DNA from: Mortierella alpina
Lineage: Eukaryota > Mortierellomycota > Mortierellomycetes > Mortierellales > Mortierellaceae
Direction of reading: 5' to 3'
Assembly (NCBI GenBank): GCA_029449245.1
Contig: JANATF010000005.1
Location: forward strand, 2,232,001 to 2,296,000
Length of the DNA stretch: 64,000 bases
Shown here: in pieces, positions 38,753 to 49,284 of the stretch
How positions within the stretch are numbered: the stretch's first letter is position 1
Layout of the letters: each line of letters opens with the position of its first letter
The notes under the pieces: generated by a model
What the model was told of the DNA's origin: nothing
What the model saw: only the letters and a program-made list of their open reading frames with translations
Databases searched by the model: none
Translations under genes and position numbers: made by a program

Positions 38753-39431
38753 ACACACAAAAAAACAAACAAAGTTTGTGGACCCAGAGTCGCGCAGAGT
38801 CGCAGCCTGTGGGTCGTAGTCTCAAAAAATGGCAAAAAAGATGGCACGGGAGAGCATAGCTTCAAATTGGGCACGATACTATGGCCTTCTTTCAATCCCA
38901 GATCCTCTTTCGCTCACCAGAGACAAGCGAGAATCAACAGAGGGATCTGCATTAAGTTTTTTGTTGTTTTGTTTTTGTTCTTACGCTTGGGAGTTACCGA
39001 TTTCCACGCGCTGTGAATCGCGGGAACACAAAAAAAACTCAACAACCTTGAATCCTTTCCCGGCACAAGCACGCCAGGAAGTGGTCGGATCAGGGTCACT
39101 CACAGTCCGTATTTGGACTGTCCATATGTAGTCATGTTTCCGCAATCTCTCAATCTACCCTTACTCTTCAGAAACCATAAAGTTTGAGCCGATCGCCCAG
39201 AGAATGAGAGGAAGGGAGAAAACGCAAAGAGCACCCCGATTACAACATTGCGCCACTGAGCGGCATTTCCTGCTATTTGTTTTGCCTTCATCTGCTTACC
39301 CGATACCGTAGCCCCGTTGTGAACACATATAATAGGCGCAAATGTTGCCCAAAGCTGAGCTCTACTTTATATTTCGCGTGAAAAAGAGAAAGAGAAGGAA
39401 AAAAAGGGTATTGTGATTGAATAAACCAACC

Positions 39432-42416
39432 TCAAGGCGCCCAAGTCTCGCGATGAAAGTCCACAGCCCATCGGGCCTTCTTGCAACTCTCTTCGATCAT
39501 GTCCACAAACGCATCTGGTCCTCCTCCAAACACAATCACCCCTCCTCTTCTGGCCTCCATTCCATCTACATCGTCTTTGGCGCAATCCTGACCGATCCCC
39601 AACCCTTTCAGCTCTTGAATGTGCTGGTTCACTTGGATGCGGCCGCGCTTGAAAACGATGCTGCCCTTCATCGCTGCTGATCGTGTCCTCTGATCCAAGG
39701 GCGCGGTAGGGTCTAGAGCACTCAACCCGAGGACAAGATTCCGATAAGAGGTGGCTGCAGTCGATGCAGTAAGGCTTTCGAGGTCCGTTGCGTGTGACCC
39801 GCTTCGGAGATCACCAACTCTTGGAAATGCCTTGGATATAGAAGCCGAGGCGGAGGCGGAGGTCGACGTCGAGGACCCCAAATGCGTAGAGAATCTGTTC
39901 GATTGTAAGAGATTCGATCTCCGTGCGACCCACAGTCCGAGGTACCCCATGACCATGGCAATGGCAACGTGTATAACTCCTGGGAGGATTGCATATGACC
40001 ATAGACAATTATTGGTCATATGCTGGTCAGTATCGAACGTCGTCCGACACCAGCGATACTGGCCATAATAAGTTCCTTCCCAAGGAATGTTCCTGCTCAA
40101 CAAGTATACTACCATGGGGACGACAAGGATAGCCGTCGTGGCGATAAGATCCTTCTTGGCATGGACAGTCGAGATTGTGTCCGAAGACGCTGCTGGGAAC
40201 GTGGGCAGGGATTTGTACATGAGTTCAGGCGCAGCAGAATCCTCATTCACGGCTGTGGCGGGGTTTGGCATGGTCATGGAACTAGAGCTGGAGCACGCAG
40301 AGGGAGTTGACGCTGCGCAGCAGTCCTTGGTCTCGCCGCCACAGCCACCACACCCGTGGGAAAGCGCACCGTACTGGGCGGGCTTTCGAAAGTTGGAAAG
40401 CAGTGATGTTGATTCACTTTCTTCTCCTCTCTGACGGTCCTGTACATCCACCCGGCCGCAGACGAATTCACTGGTACATTGGCCACTAGGGCATTCTGCA
40501 GGGGCGGTGTGCTTGTCCGGGCGCGAAACATAAACTGCGACCCGCAGCCAGGATGTGAAACGCGGATCGTGCGTGATACGATGCATGAAATCGCCGTACG
40601 CGTAGAGCTCGCTCTCGTAGCGGAACGTGCAAATCAGGTGCACTTCGATCGTCGCTGGATTCTTCATAGACTCGGCAGCAACCTCGATTTGAGCCGCCAT
40701 GGCTTTCAGAAGTCCCATGAAGGTGGTAATTGCAGCACCCGCTAATAGTATTTCAAAAACAAAAAGGAAAACGGCATTAGAACTCGGAACGAATACTAAA
40801 GGCAGTGCCATCGAGCAATAGTTGGTGAAAATAAGGACGCACCTGCAAAGATGACCATGACCTTGCACGAGAGGTAATCATGGACACGATCTCCAAACAC
40901 TCCATCCACGTTCGCTCTCACTAGCACTGGCGCCTCGCTCTCCCCACATAAGGTTGCCAACGCGCCAGTCCAGCTGGTCTTGGTCTCCTGAAAAGTCCTG
41001 ACATAGATCGTCATCGAATACGGATCCTCGGCCCAATAGGAAGCAATGGTGAAAGGGTGGTATATGAGGCTCAGCTCGGGTATCTCCAGATTCACGTAAT
41101 CGCCGGGATAGTACGGCATCAGAGGCTGCAGCCTGTTCTTGGACATCAAAACAACTGTCAGGATATCGGCATCCTTGTTGAACGAGCAGGCAATCTCGGG
41201 CGCAATGGAGCATGACTGGATAAACTTTGGTACGAATCGGTCCGCGATGTAGAGGCACATTGAGGGAAGCACATAGTACCAAAGCATGTAGTACGGAAAG
41301 TGCATCAGTGTGCCCACAAATGTGATTACTGTGAATACACGATGCGCTGTGATAAAGAGGAGGTAGCAGCTCCGTCGAATCTGAGGAATCGCCGTGACGC
41401 CCAATCCCAATAGCGACGACTGTGGTATATCGCCATACGACATGAAAGACAAGGTGTTAGTTGCGGCGGAGCCAAATGGTACCCTTTGGGATCCTAGGCA
41501 TCGTCAAAAGGCGAAATGCGACTTACATATGCCACCAGAGCGATCAGGTTCTGCGGTCCACGAGTGTTGCCGTCAAAGTTGAATTCCTCCCAGAAGACGT
41601 CAAAGTGAATGTAGTAGAGGATGTATGATACTGTGTGCAGTGTGCTCCAGACGATAAACGCCACTCCTAACCATCGATGTAGTGGCAAGAGATCTGCGTA
41701 CGTGAATCCAACGGCCTGGAGCATGGACCGCCGTAGCACCAAGAGCAACAGCATCCCGCAAGATCCCATCGCTGCATACCCGCTCCCGAAAGCCACGTAT
41801 GCTAGAGAACGATTTGAAGAACGACACGGGGTTGGACATCAGAAGGTTGTCAAAAACGCCATGCAGCATTCATTGATGTCTCTGGTCGTTAGACAGCAGA
41901 GACCTCCGTGGAAAGCTTGTCAAAACTGACAGAAAATGCAGGAGGTCCGTTGCAGCAGGCTGTAAAAAGAGGCTCAAGTCCCATACCTGTGATACTGCCG
42001 TACAGCCCCAAGAACCTGGTTCCGTTTGGAAGATAGGCAACCAGCGGCTGCACGAACCAGAGCGTGTTGAGGAGCACGGACATTGCGACCAGGACCCAGT
42101 ACTTGTACGTGTACCCGATCCATGGATCATGGCGCTCCCAAAGCGATATCCGCCGCCGCTCCTTGACTGTTGCGGTCGAGACTAGGGCGATACTCTGCTG
42201 AAAGATGCTGTCGGCACGGTAGTAGTGGCCCCATATCGTGAGCAGATGGCTGATGATCGCAGGGAGGACAAAAAGACCCACAAAATACAAGTCCCGTTTG
42301 TTGTAGTAGTAAATCTCGCGAATCCCCCTGGTCGTCAGCCAGGTCAACCTGAAGTCTGCCGAGAGGTACATGGCTAGCACGACCATGCAGGTCACAGCCA
42401 GGTACTGGTGCTTCAT
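39432..42416 (-). CDS. FRE: Ferric reductase-like transmembrane protein 2, tandem paralogue
   Basis: Four exons (42416-41987, 41801-41527, 41419-40843, 40741-39432) give 863 residues. Same architecture as the neighbour: MWGHYYRADSIFQ-like N-terminal region, heme helices (DLLPLHRWLGVAFIVWSTLH; FITAHRVFTVITFVGTLMH), FAD motif IYHPFTIASYW, VIFAAGAAITTFMGLLK, and C-terminal VFGGGPDAFVDMI...DFHRETWAP. The NADPH domain again contains two predicted helices around RWCRTT...DQHMTNNCLWSY. A Ser/Cys-rich low-complexity stretch (ATAVN, CGGCGG) and a Ser/Ala repeat (TSTSASASASIS) make it longer. The 577-nt exon is identical in length to that of the paralogue. One paralogue intron is missing here, and the GC donor is a normal GT. 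Clearly a tandem duplication. Confidence 0.88.
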
Positions 42417-42744
42417 CGCCTTGTCACGTCGAGCCAGAAAGTGAAGAAGTCAAGATGGGCAGGTATTTTTGGCGGGATAGACTTTTTAGATGGCCGAGTG
42501 CAGCAGCGGTCGTGACGAGAACCGAGAGGATACAGGGGATATAGGCGTTGGATGCGTGGGCAGGTGGGCAAGATAAAATAGGAGGCAAAGGTGGGGTAAG
42601 GCAGTCAGGCAGCGTAGGCGAGGAAGAGGAGGTCTACCGATGCGAGAGTGCCGCCCTGGGTATATCTGCTTGGGCACGAGAAGAGGATGGCAGGCGATGG
42701 GTGGAGGGCCAAGCGAGCAGTGCAGGAGCGGTGCGAGAGAGATG

Positions 42745-42810
42745 CGCGAGAGGGTGAGAGGATGAGAGGATGAGAGGATGGGAGGCTGAGAGGATAGGAG
42801 GATGAGAGGA
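42745..42810 (+). repeat. GAGAGGATGA-type decamer repeat cluster
   Basis: About six imperfect copies of GAGAGGATGA/GGAGGCTGA in the presumed leader or promoter of ferric reductase 2. Confidence 0.7.
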
Positions 42811-42913
42811 AGTGTATGCAAGAGCGAAGGAAGGCGACGAGAGAGAAGGTGGAGAGGGTGGAGAATGAAAAAAACAAAAACAAAAAAAGACAGGGGGGTC
42901 ACCCACTCTAAGC

Positions 42914-42920
42914 CTTTATA
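42914..42920 (-). promoter_or_regulatory. TATA-like box of ferric reductase 2
   Basis: TATAAAG on the minus strand, about 500 bases before the ATG at 42416, implying a long leader if it is used. Confidence 0.35.
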
Positions 42921-43170
42921 AACCCAATTACAGCGAGAGTGGAACTTGACTCGAGCACGATGGGCGCCGCTGATCAGCGTCGGCTGGAGGCTGCTGCCAG
43001 ACGACATGGGGAGCTCCTCACCCTTGGCAGCTAAGTGCAGAAGAACAAAGAGAAAGAAGAAGACCTCAACAGCCTCCAGTCTCTCGAGTCTCCACGCCCA
43101 GCATTCCGCTGCTGCGTTGTATGACCCGCACTCCTCCCCCACTGTACCACAAGGAACAGTACGGTGTTTG

Positions 43171-43179
43171 TTATCAGAT
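43171..43179 (-). promoter_or_regulatory. Iron-GATA-type site upstream of ferric reductase 2
   Basis: TTATCAGAT on the plus strand (ATCTGATAA on minus), about 755 bases upstream of the ferric reductase 2 ATG. The same extended GATA 9-mer as upstream of ferric reductase 1. Confidence 0.6.
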
Positions 43180-43244
43180 TCTTCGCTTCCTCGTCTCTCC
43201 ATGCGAGGTTGAGTGCAAAGACCGCCAGGAAATTACAGGCACAG

Positions 43245-43253
43245 ATCTGATAA
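43245..43253 (+). promoter_or_regulatory. Second iron-GATA-type site upstream of ferric reductase 2, inverted partner
   Basis: ATCTGATAA on the plus strand, 65 bases from the inverted copy at 43171. Orientation and order match the pair upstream of ferric reductase 1. Confidence 0.6.
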
Positions 43254-43331
43254 GCGAATGAGCGGGCGCGCTTCACACCACCCCACTTGTACAAAGTTCA
43301 ATCTCCCCCTGAATCTTCCGACGCTTCTGCC

Positions 43332-43357
43332 AAAAAAAAAAAAAAAAAAAAAAAAAA
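43332..43357 (+). repeat. Homopolymer A26
   Basis: Uninterrupted run of 26 A between the ferric reductase 2 promoter and the 3' end of the ARF-like gene. Confidence 0.9.
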
Positions 43358-43685
43358 CCCCCTTTTCCTTTGTTGTGTGCAGGCCTCCATGTCTCTTATT
43401 CGCGACCATAAGCAGTAGGGATGCCCATAGCCAAACCCTTCCCCCGTTTGTCCTAGAATCAAACACGCCAAAGCGGAAAAGATGTGTAGGATATCAAAAA
43501 AGCCCTCCTTTATGGTACAAATCTCTATAGAGGGGTATTGAAGGAAAGACGAGGGGACCAACATATAAAAAAGTGAAGAGACGACGAGCAGAGAGGGAGC
43601 GAGAGAGGAGAAAATCAACAACAAACAAAACGAATCGGCTAAACAGAAACAGAGTGGTGCTCAAAATGGCGCGTGCTTGAAGCAT

Positions 43686-45161
43686 TCACTTCCAGATCTC
43701 GCCCATCCGACTCTTCAGCCATTCAACCGACTCACGCAGCCCTTCGCCCTGCCCATCCGACCTTGTGCTCTTGACACACCACGGTCTCGCTGCGGGCGAT
43801 CCAGCCGGTGTATTGTTTGTTGACGATGACCCTGATCCTGATCCTGATGAGGCTGCAGCCACAACCTCCGTATCCAACGACGCCTGCTGCACCATTATCT
43901 TGGTCGCCTCATTTTCCTCCCACTCCTCACACCCTAGAATATCTGCAATCTCATCGACACGATAGCAGGTCTCGTCATCCAGTCCAGCCTTATTGGCAAA
44001 CACCACCACAGGAATGTCCCTGCGCTTGAAGTGTGGATCTGTCATCAGCGACGACAGGAACTGGCGTGCGGCCACCAGGTGATCCATGCCCCGAGGATCG
44101 TTCTTGCGCGAGGCGTCGACAATGTAGATAATGCCGTGAGCATGAGGGAACCAGAACGTCTGGGCCAGCATCCTGGGCACAGGCCACGTTGTATCGAGGG
44201 AAAACGCATGAACAGACAGACTTGCGTTTGCTGAAGCATTCAAGGGCGAGTCGGCCACTTGTGCTGCAGCTGGTGTGGTAGTCGTCGATGCATTTGAATC
44301 TCGGATGGCCTCACCCTCATAGTGTGACCCAGCTGCAGTGTCAGAGCTTCCGTTGGCGCCCGCTGTTGTTCCATCCTGCTGGGACAGAGTCTTGATATCC
44401 TTGTCGTCTAGCTTGAAAGCAACCGACCTCCTCTTCTGCTCGACATCGCTATGGTTCAATTCTGTCGACGACTTTGGTGAACAGGTGAACGAGCCATTCG
44501 AACGGAAATGGGCCACAAAGAAGCCCGAGATCTCCTGATAATGGCTAATCTTGTTGGTACTGGGCAGTTGCCCGGACATCTTGTACAGGGTGCTGGCAAG
44601 AGGGGCCGAGTCTGATCCCAGGACCAGAATGTTGTAATGTGGCGGTCCTGCGGGCTGCATGGGCTTGGAGGATGAGAGCAGCTGAGATAGACTCAACATA
44701 CTACGGAGCGACTGTGCGAACGATTTGCGTTTTCGGGCCTTTGGTGTAACGCTGGCTGTTGACGCCGTTGCTGTCACTGCTGTAGCTCCAGTGCTGCCGT
44801 CTGCCAACGTGGCTGTGGTAGGCGTCGTGCACACGTCTGCTGCATCGACGACAACGCTTTGACGCTTGTTCCCAAAGAGGCTAAACCCCTGCGCTGTCGG
44901 CGAGGTGGGTGGCGAAAGGATCGCTGCTGGTGGGGCAGTTTCTGTGGTGGGTGGCGAGCTGGCTGGAGTGGTTGCGGTCGAAGGCGGCGGTGCTGGAGAG
45001 AAGTAGTCCCAGACGTTCTGTCCCGGCGCCAAGCGGTCGGCAATGATTTTCGTGAAGGAGAGGACATCGTTTGTGGATTGGCGCGGCATCAGCGGCGGTT
45101 TCTGGTCCATGAAGGTGTGCGATGGGGGTTGAGCACCGATGGGTGTCTCCACAGAAGTCAT
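43686..45161 (-). CDS. Divergent ARF-like protein with degenerate GTP-binding motifs
   Basis: Single exon, 491 residues. Residues 1-165 are Pro/Thr/Ser-rich and probably disordered. After a basic stretch (KARKRKSFAQSLRSMLSL) an ARF-family fold can be traced. NILVLGSDSAPLASTLYKM takes the place of the P-loop (GLDAAGKTTILYKL in ARF). AFSLDTTWPVPRMLAQTFW takes the place of the DVGGQ switch, and GIIYIVDASRKNDPRG the following strand. DIPVVVFANKAGLDD takes the place of NKQD, and the end (GEGLRESVEWLKSRM) matches the last ARF helix. The P-loop Lys-Thr, the DxxGQ and the NKxD Asp are all lost, so it probably cannot bind GTP. An acidic/Ser-rich insert separates P-loop and switch. Probably a scaffold or pseudoGTPase; the pathway is unknown. 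Confidence 0.65.
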   Translation of the reverse strand: MTSVETPIGAQPPSHTFMDQKPPLMPRQSTNDVLSFTKIIADRLAPGQNVWDYFSPAPPPSTATTPASSPPTTETAPPAAILSPPTSPTAQGFSLFGNKRQSVVVDAADVCTTPTTATLADGSTGATAVTATASTASVTPKARKRKSFAQSLRSMLSLSQLLSSSKPMQPAGPPHYNILVLGSDSAPLASTLYKMSGQLPSTNKISHYQEISGFFVAHFRSNGSFTCSPKSSTELNHSDVEQKRRSVAFKLDDKDIKTLSQQDGTTAGANGSSDTAAGSHYEGEAIRDSNASTTTTPAAAQVADSPLNASANASLSVHAFSLDTTWPVPRMLAQTFWFPHAHGIIYIVDASRKNDPRGMDHLVAARQFLSSLMTDPHFKRRDIPVVVFANKAGLDDETCYRVDEIADILGCEEWEENEATKIMVQQASLDTEVVAAASSGSGSGSSSTNNTPAGSPAARPWCVKSTRSDGQGEGLRESVEWLKSRMGEIWK

Positions 45162-46201
45162 GGTGGAGCGGAATGGAGGGCAGCGGGAAACGAAGCGGTC
45201 TTTTGAGTTGGGCGGTACGCGAGGCAGGAGAGAGAGGGGCGGTAGGGTGGATGCAGGACAGCGGAGAGAAAGTCAAGAGGCAAAAGGAAATACAGCGGAC
45301 CCTCTCACTCCATATATATATAGATATATACACCTACATGTAACATGCATCTACCCCGGGAGGGGGAAGCAACGCTGACGCACAACGTGCCATGGACATC
45401 CCTTGCAATGTGCCTGCAGTCTGCAAACAGCACACACCTCTGAAGCAGGCTCCCCCTGGCAAACTCGTCCTCATCGAAACACAATACATTAGCAGGTGCT
45501 CTCGTCGCCCGCAAATAGACTTAATGTAATTTTAGACCATCACAGCCCTGGCCCAAGCTCTCACTCGGTACCTTTCGTCCTCTTCATTTGTCTCTGTCCT
45601 GGTACCCTACTCCACTGGCGCGCCGCTGGCTCGCTACATTTTTCGGCGGTGCTTAGTCCATCCACAGACCCAAGGAACATCCAGAAACATGGCGTGCTAG
45701 CTTATCACTCGATATAAGATTGAGTCAAGATCCCAACGAACGTGAGCCTTGGTACTTTCATTCGTCCACTCATTCCTCTCCTTCCATGGCCACGTTACGC
45801 CGTCTGCTCACAAACCTTCGACTCTGCCGCCATGAGTGTTTATGGTAGCGCCCTGCAATTGTGAGAGGCGGACGGCAGATTCTCGAACCCCTATTCCGAT
45901 TAGTCGTTTTGTTTCAACATCCTCAGGGAATCCTCAGGGAAGTCCTGGTGTCTGGATCCCTCACAGCAAGCCGCCTTCTCCTCATTTTTGTGGTTTACGC
46001 ATCCTCTGCAAACGCAGCATAGTAGTTTCATTGTTTGCACAGGTCTATGGTGCGCAATTATAGGGCGGAATGGACACTCCCTGCGACGAAAACGGAAACA
46101 CAGAAAAGAAGAGAAACAAAAATGATGGGGTAAGGAGTAGAAAATCTGGCTAAAAGTACAAGTGTAGAGGAGTGAGCAGGCGGCGGTCTGGACGGAAGAG
46201 A
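45162..46201. other. Promoter of the ARF-like gene and 3' flank of RSC7
   Basis: About 1 kb; beyond the TATA element nothing recognisable. Confidence 0.5.
45311..45330 (-). promoter_or_regulatory. TA-rich TATA element of the ARF-like gene
   Basis: TATATATATAGATATATA about 150 bases upstream of the ATG at 45161, flanked by a purine-rich leader on the plus strand. Confidence 0.45.
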
Positions 46202-48363
46202 TCAATGCCTACGAACGTGCTGTCCCGGCACAGTCTGCTGCATCTGGGGTTGGAACTGGGTAGGTGGCAGTTGTTGTTGGTAGGGCATGGACTGCTGGAA
46301 CTGTGCTTGAGGTCTCGGTCCTCGCTGCTGCTGCTGCTGCTGCTGGATATGTTGTTGTTGCTTCTGCTGTTGCATCTGTTGCTGTTGCTGTTGCTGTTGC
46401 ATCTGTTGCTGCTGCTGGTGTAGCTGTTGTTGCTGTTGTTGTTGCTGTTGTTGCTGTTGATGCTGCTGTTGTTGCTGTTGATGTTGCTGCTGTTGTTGCT
46501 GTTGTTGCTGCTGCTGCTGATGTTGCTGCTGTTGCTGTTGCTGTAGTAGTTGCTGCTGAGCTGCCTGATCCCTGCTCATCTTCTCTGCTGCGAGCGACGC
46601 CTGCTCTGTGGTCCAGAGATGGTGGATATAGTGTGCATGTGGAGCCATGCTGTGAGGCAAAACAACCCGATATGGCTGCTGAAACCTTACTTGATGACTA
46701 TTGCGTGTGATTTTGTGGAGACAATTATGCGTACAGTTAGGCCACATCACAAAGCTTTCACATAACATGATACTCAGCAGGAAAGGCACTTACAGAGGGA
46801 AAGCAGCCTGGTAGTGGCCGGGCATGATCGCAATCGGGTATTTCGTTGAATCCTCGTCGCCATCCTCTTCGTTGGCCTGCAGCAGTACTTCCTCCTGAAG
46901 CGTCCGACGAACATCCTCAGGAATGACAGCCCAGACACTTGGATCATGGATTTGGGGTGGCAGAGGTGCACCTGGTTTGATGGCAACCTTGACATTCAAG
47001 TCGACGATGGGGCCAATGGATCGTGGGACGGCGAATACAGGCGGCTCAGAGGAGACAGGGGCTGAAGCTTCTAATGCTGAGATGGCTGTGTCAATCGAGT
47101 GCCTTGGTTTTTTGGCAGGCCGAGGTTCTGAAACTGGCTGGATCTCACAGCGAGTAGGCTGCAGCGCGGATGGTACTTGCTCAATATTGGTGTGTGGATC
47201 CATGAACCTTGGGGTTTCCTTCCTTAACTCCTTCAGCCTGGCGTTGAAATTCCGAACAGCCATGGCGCTTTCATACATCCAGTTGAGACCGGTGATCAAC
47301 CGCTGCGAGTCGTCTTGCGTCAAATTGCGTTTGCGTCGTGCCGATCCCGACGGCGCATCTTCATCCTGATAGGAGTTACTTCCATTGATGCTGCCTGGCG
47401 CATTCCCGTTCCCTGTGCGAGACGCGTCTCCGTCCGAATCGTTTAAAGCGTCCTCCTCGGTAGCGTTAGCCTCATAATAGTCGTCGACTCGACTCCGCCC
47501 ATTTTTGATGATCCGCGCTCCGAACGATTTAAAGATCGAGCGGGCCGTGACCACAGCGATGAGCTTTGACTTGAAGTTGGCCATCAACATTCCATTCTCG
47601 ATCATCCACTGCCTCTCCTCGACAGTAGTGTTGACACGAACCAGCTGTGGGTTCTTGAGGAAGAAGAGGTAGCTGTCCCTGAACCCAAGCACGCGCGCAG
47701 GGTCCATGGAAAGCATGTAAATCCTGTCGCCTCGGGCTGGCAGCTTGAAACTTCTGCACCTGTACTGTCGACCTATGATGTTTTGCATTTTTGATTGTGC
47801 ATGCCCACCAGAGGCGATATCGAAGAAATGGTCAGATTAACTCATAGGCAATGGCGAGCACAGCCTCATGCAGAACCCCCCCCCCCCCCCCCCCCCCGAC
47901 AGATTCGAATTGTTCATATAGCAACCGTGTCCATACCTCCCAGCAGCTCGCCGTCCTTTGTGATTTTTGACTCGCCCGCCTCGTCGATTTCACCCTCGAT
48001 CTCTTCAACGTCTTCAGGCGGTTCGCTAGGTTCATTCTTGGTGCTGGCGTCCTCGTCGGCCTCTGCCCCCTCTTGTTCCTCCTCGTCATCGTCATCGTCC
48101 TCGTCCCGATCCCCGTCCTTCAGGTCCCCCGCGCGGCGCTGTTTAGACTTTGACGAGACTTTCCTTGCAGGCCTCCTTGGTCTGGATGGGCTGCTACTTC
48201 CTTTGCTCTGCTCCTCAGAATCCGAGTCCTGCTTTTCAGTCCCTCGGCTGGAACGACCCTCCCGCTTGAACGAGTCTTCGCGTTTGATACTGGCCGCGGG
48301 GGAGGAACGAGACCCTCTTGTGGCATTGCGACGGCTGCCTGTGCCGGGTAGTGAGGGTGCCAT
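46202..48363 (-). CDS. NPL6: RSC7/NPL6 (Swp82 family) chromatin-remodelling complex subunit
   Basis: Three exons (48363-47937, 47772-46794, 46685-46202) give 629 residues. Residues 1-130 are charged and acidic (EDDDDDEEEQEG). The CRC-subunit domain begins at KITKDGELLGGRQYRC and runs through LPARGDRIYMLSMDPARVLG, FRDSYLFFLKNPQLVRVNTT and LIAVVTARSIFKSFGARI. It is a subunit of RSC/SWI-SNF remodelling complexes in the nucleus. Then come a basic linker (PAKKPRHS) and YPIAIMPGHYQAAFPLFQQP, rebuilt across the last splice. The C-terminus is polyglutamine broken by His and Leu, from a CTG/TTG-type repeat on the plus strand. The first intron contains a 22-base homopolymer. The last splice uses an AAG acceptor. 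Confidence 0.92.
46330..46555 (-). repeat. CAG/CAA-rich repeat encoding the polyglutamine tail of NPL6
   Basis: About 75 codons, mostly CAG/CAA with interspersed His, Met and Leu codons, on the minus strand. Confidence 0.85.
47876..47897 (-). repeat. Homopolymer C22 (G22 in the transcript) in NPL6 intron 1
   Basis: 22 consecutive C on the plus strand within the 164-nt intron between 47773 and 47936. Confidence 0.9.
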
Positions 48364-49284
48364 TGCTATTGTTCCTCTTGAGACAGATTATTCGACTGCC
48401 TTGTTTGTGTCCTTGATGAAGGGCTGGCTGGCTAGATTGGATGGGGGGTAGATGGAGTGCTGGCGGGGTGTGCGCTGTACCTGCGGTATGTCTGGTGCAG
48501 TAAATCCCGAGATGCCGCGCCTGGTGGATGCGTGTAACCGTTGCGCGTCGACTAAAGGGACATGAAAAATATTGATGGTACAGAGATCAGTTTTATGGTG
48601 ATCGTTTTTTAGCCTTGTGCAGCTTTGGCGTGGCGCATTGTCCTGCACCCCATGTGCAGAGGGTACTACGGCAGAGATGATTGGTTGTTGTCGCGGTATC
48701 CCCTTGCAGTAAGCTTGGAGGCTATTATGCTGCTCCCGCTCACTTGTGCACTTGTTAAGGGACAAGACATATGCAGATGTATACCTTGAAAGGATGAAGG
48801 CGAGGAATGAGGGGAGTGTGTGTGGTCCGTGGTGTATGATGTGTTGTTGAAGGGTACAGAGATATAGGCGTGGAGGCAAGAAAAAAAAATGAAGTTTGCA
48901 GCAAGCGCACCTGTTGTCTCCAGATACGTAAGCAAGGGCTTAAGCCGACGGCCTTCGGTCGTGTACAAACTATAGTACAAACTACAGCACCTACTTTAAG
49001 TGAATGCTCGCGCGTGTAGGATGGAGGAGGATACCGAGTGTCACTCGCGAGCGTTGGGAGCGATATTATCCTGACGCAAGCTCTTGGGACACCATAGGTG
49101 TGGCTATGGGCGTGCATATCGCAGCAACGGTAGACGGGATGTGACGACCTAATCTGGTTCGCCATACCTACAGCGTACGCAAGCTGAAAACGTAGTATAT
49201 CAGCCCTTCCCCCCTCCCCTTCACTTTAGACATCCTCAACCCATTCCCACGAACTTGACCCACACAACTCACCTCACATTGACC
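48364..49284. other. Divergent promoter between NPL6 and PSMG1
   Basis: About 0.9 kb head to head. C/T-rich leader before the PSMG1 ATG (49200-49280). No gene or clear element. Confidence 0.5.

Larger units (their letters stand above)
37703..39431. other. Intergenic region between the tandem ferric reductases
   Basis: 1.7 kb holding the ferric reductase 1 promoter, a tetranucleotide/trinucleotide microsatellite and two GATA-type 9-mers. A possible tiny plus-strand gene from the ATG at 38044 is discussed among the findings but not called. Confidence 0.55.
42417..43685. other. Promoter of ferric reductase 2 and 3' flank of the ARF-like gene
   Basis: Contains a GAGAGGATGA repeat cluster (about 42745-42810), a TATA box, two GATA-type sites and a 26-base A run. 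Long minus-strand frames here are low complexity. Confidence 0.5.

Noticed and set aside
42486-43202. 238-residue minus-strand frame upstream of ferric reductase 2
   Set aside because: It is Leu/Ser/Pro low complexity from the GAGAGGATGA repeats, and contains the probable TATA box.
46264-46710. 148-residue Ala/Val-rich plus-strand frame
   Set aside because: It is the complement of the NPL6 polyglutamine repeat.
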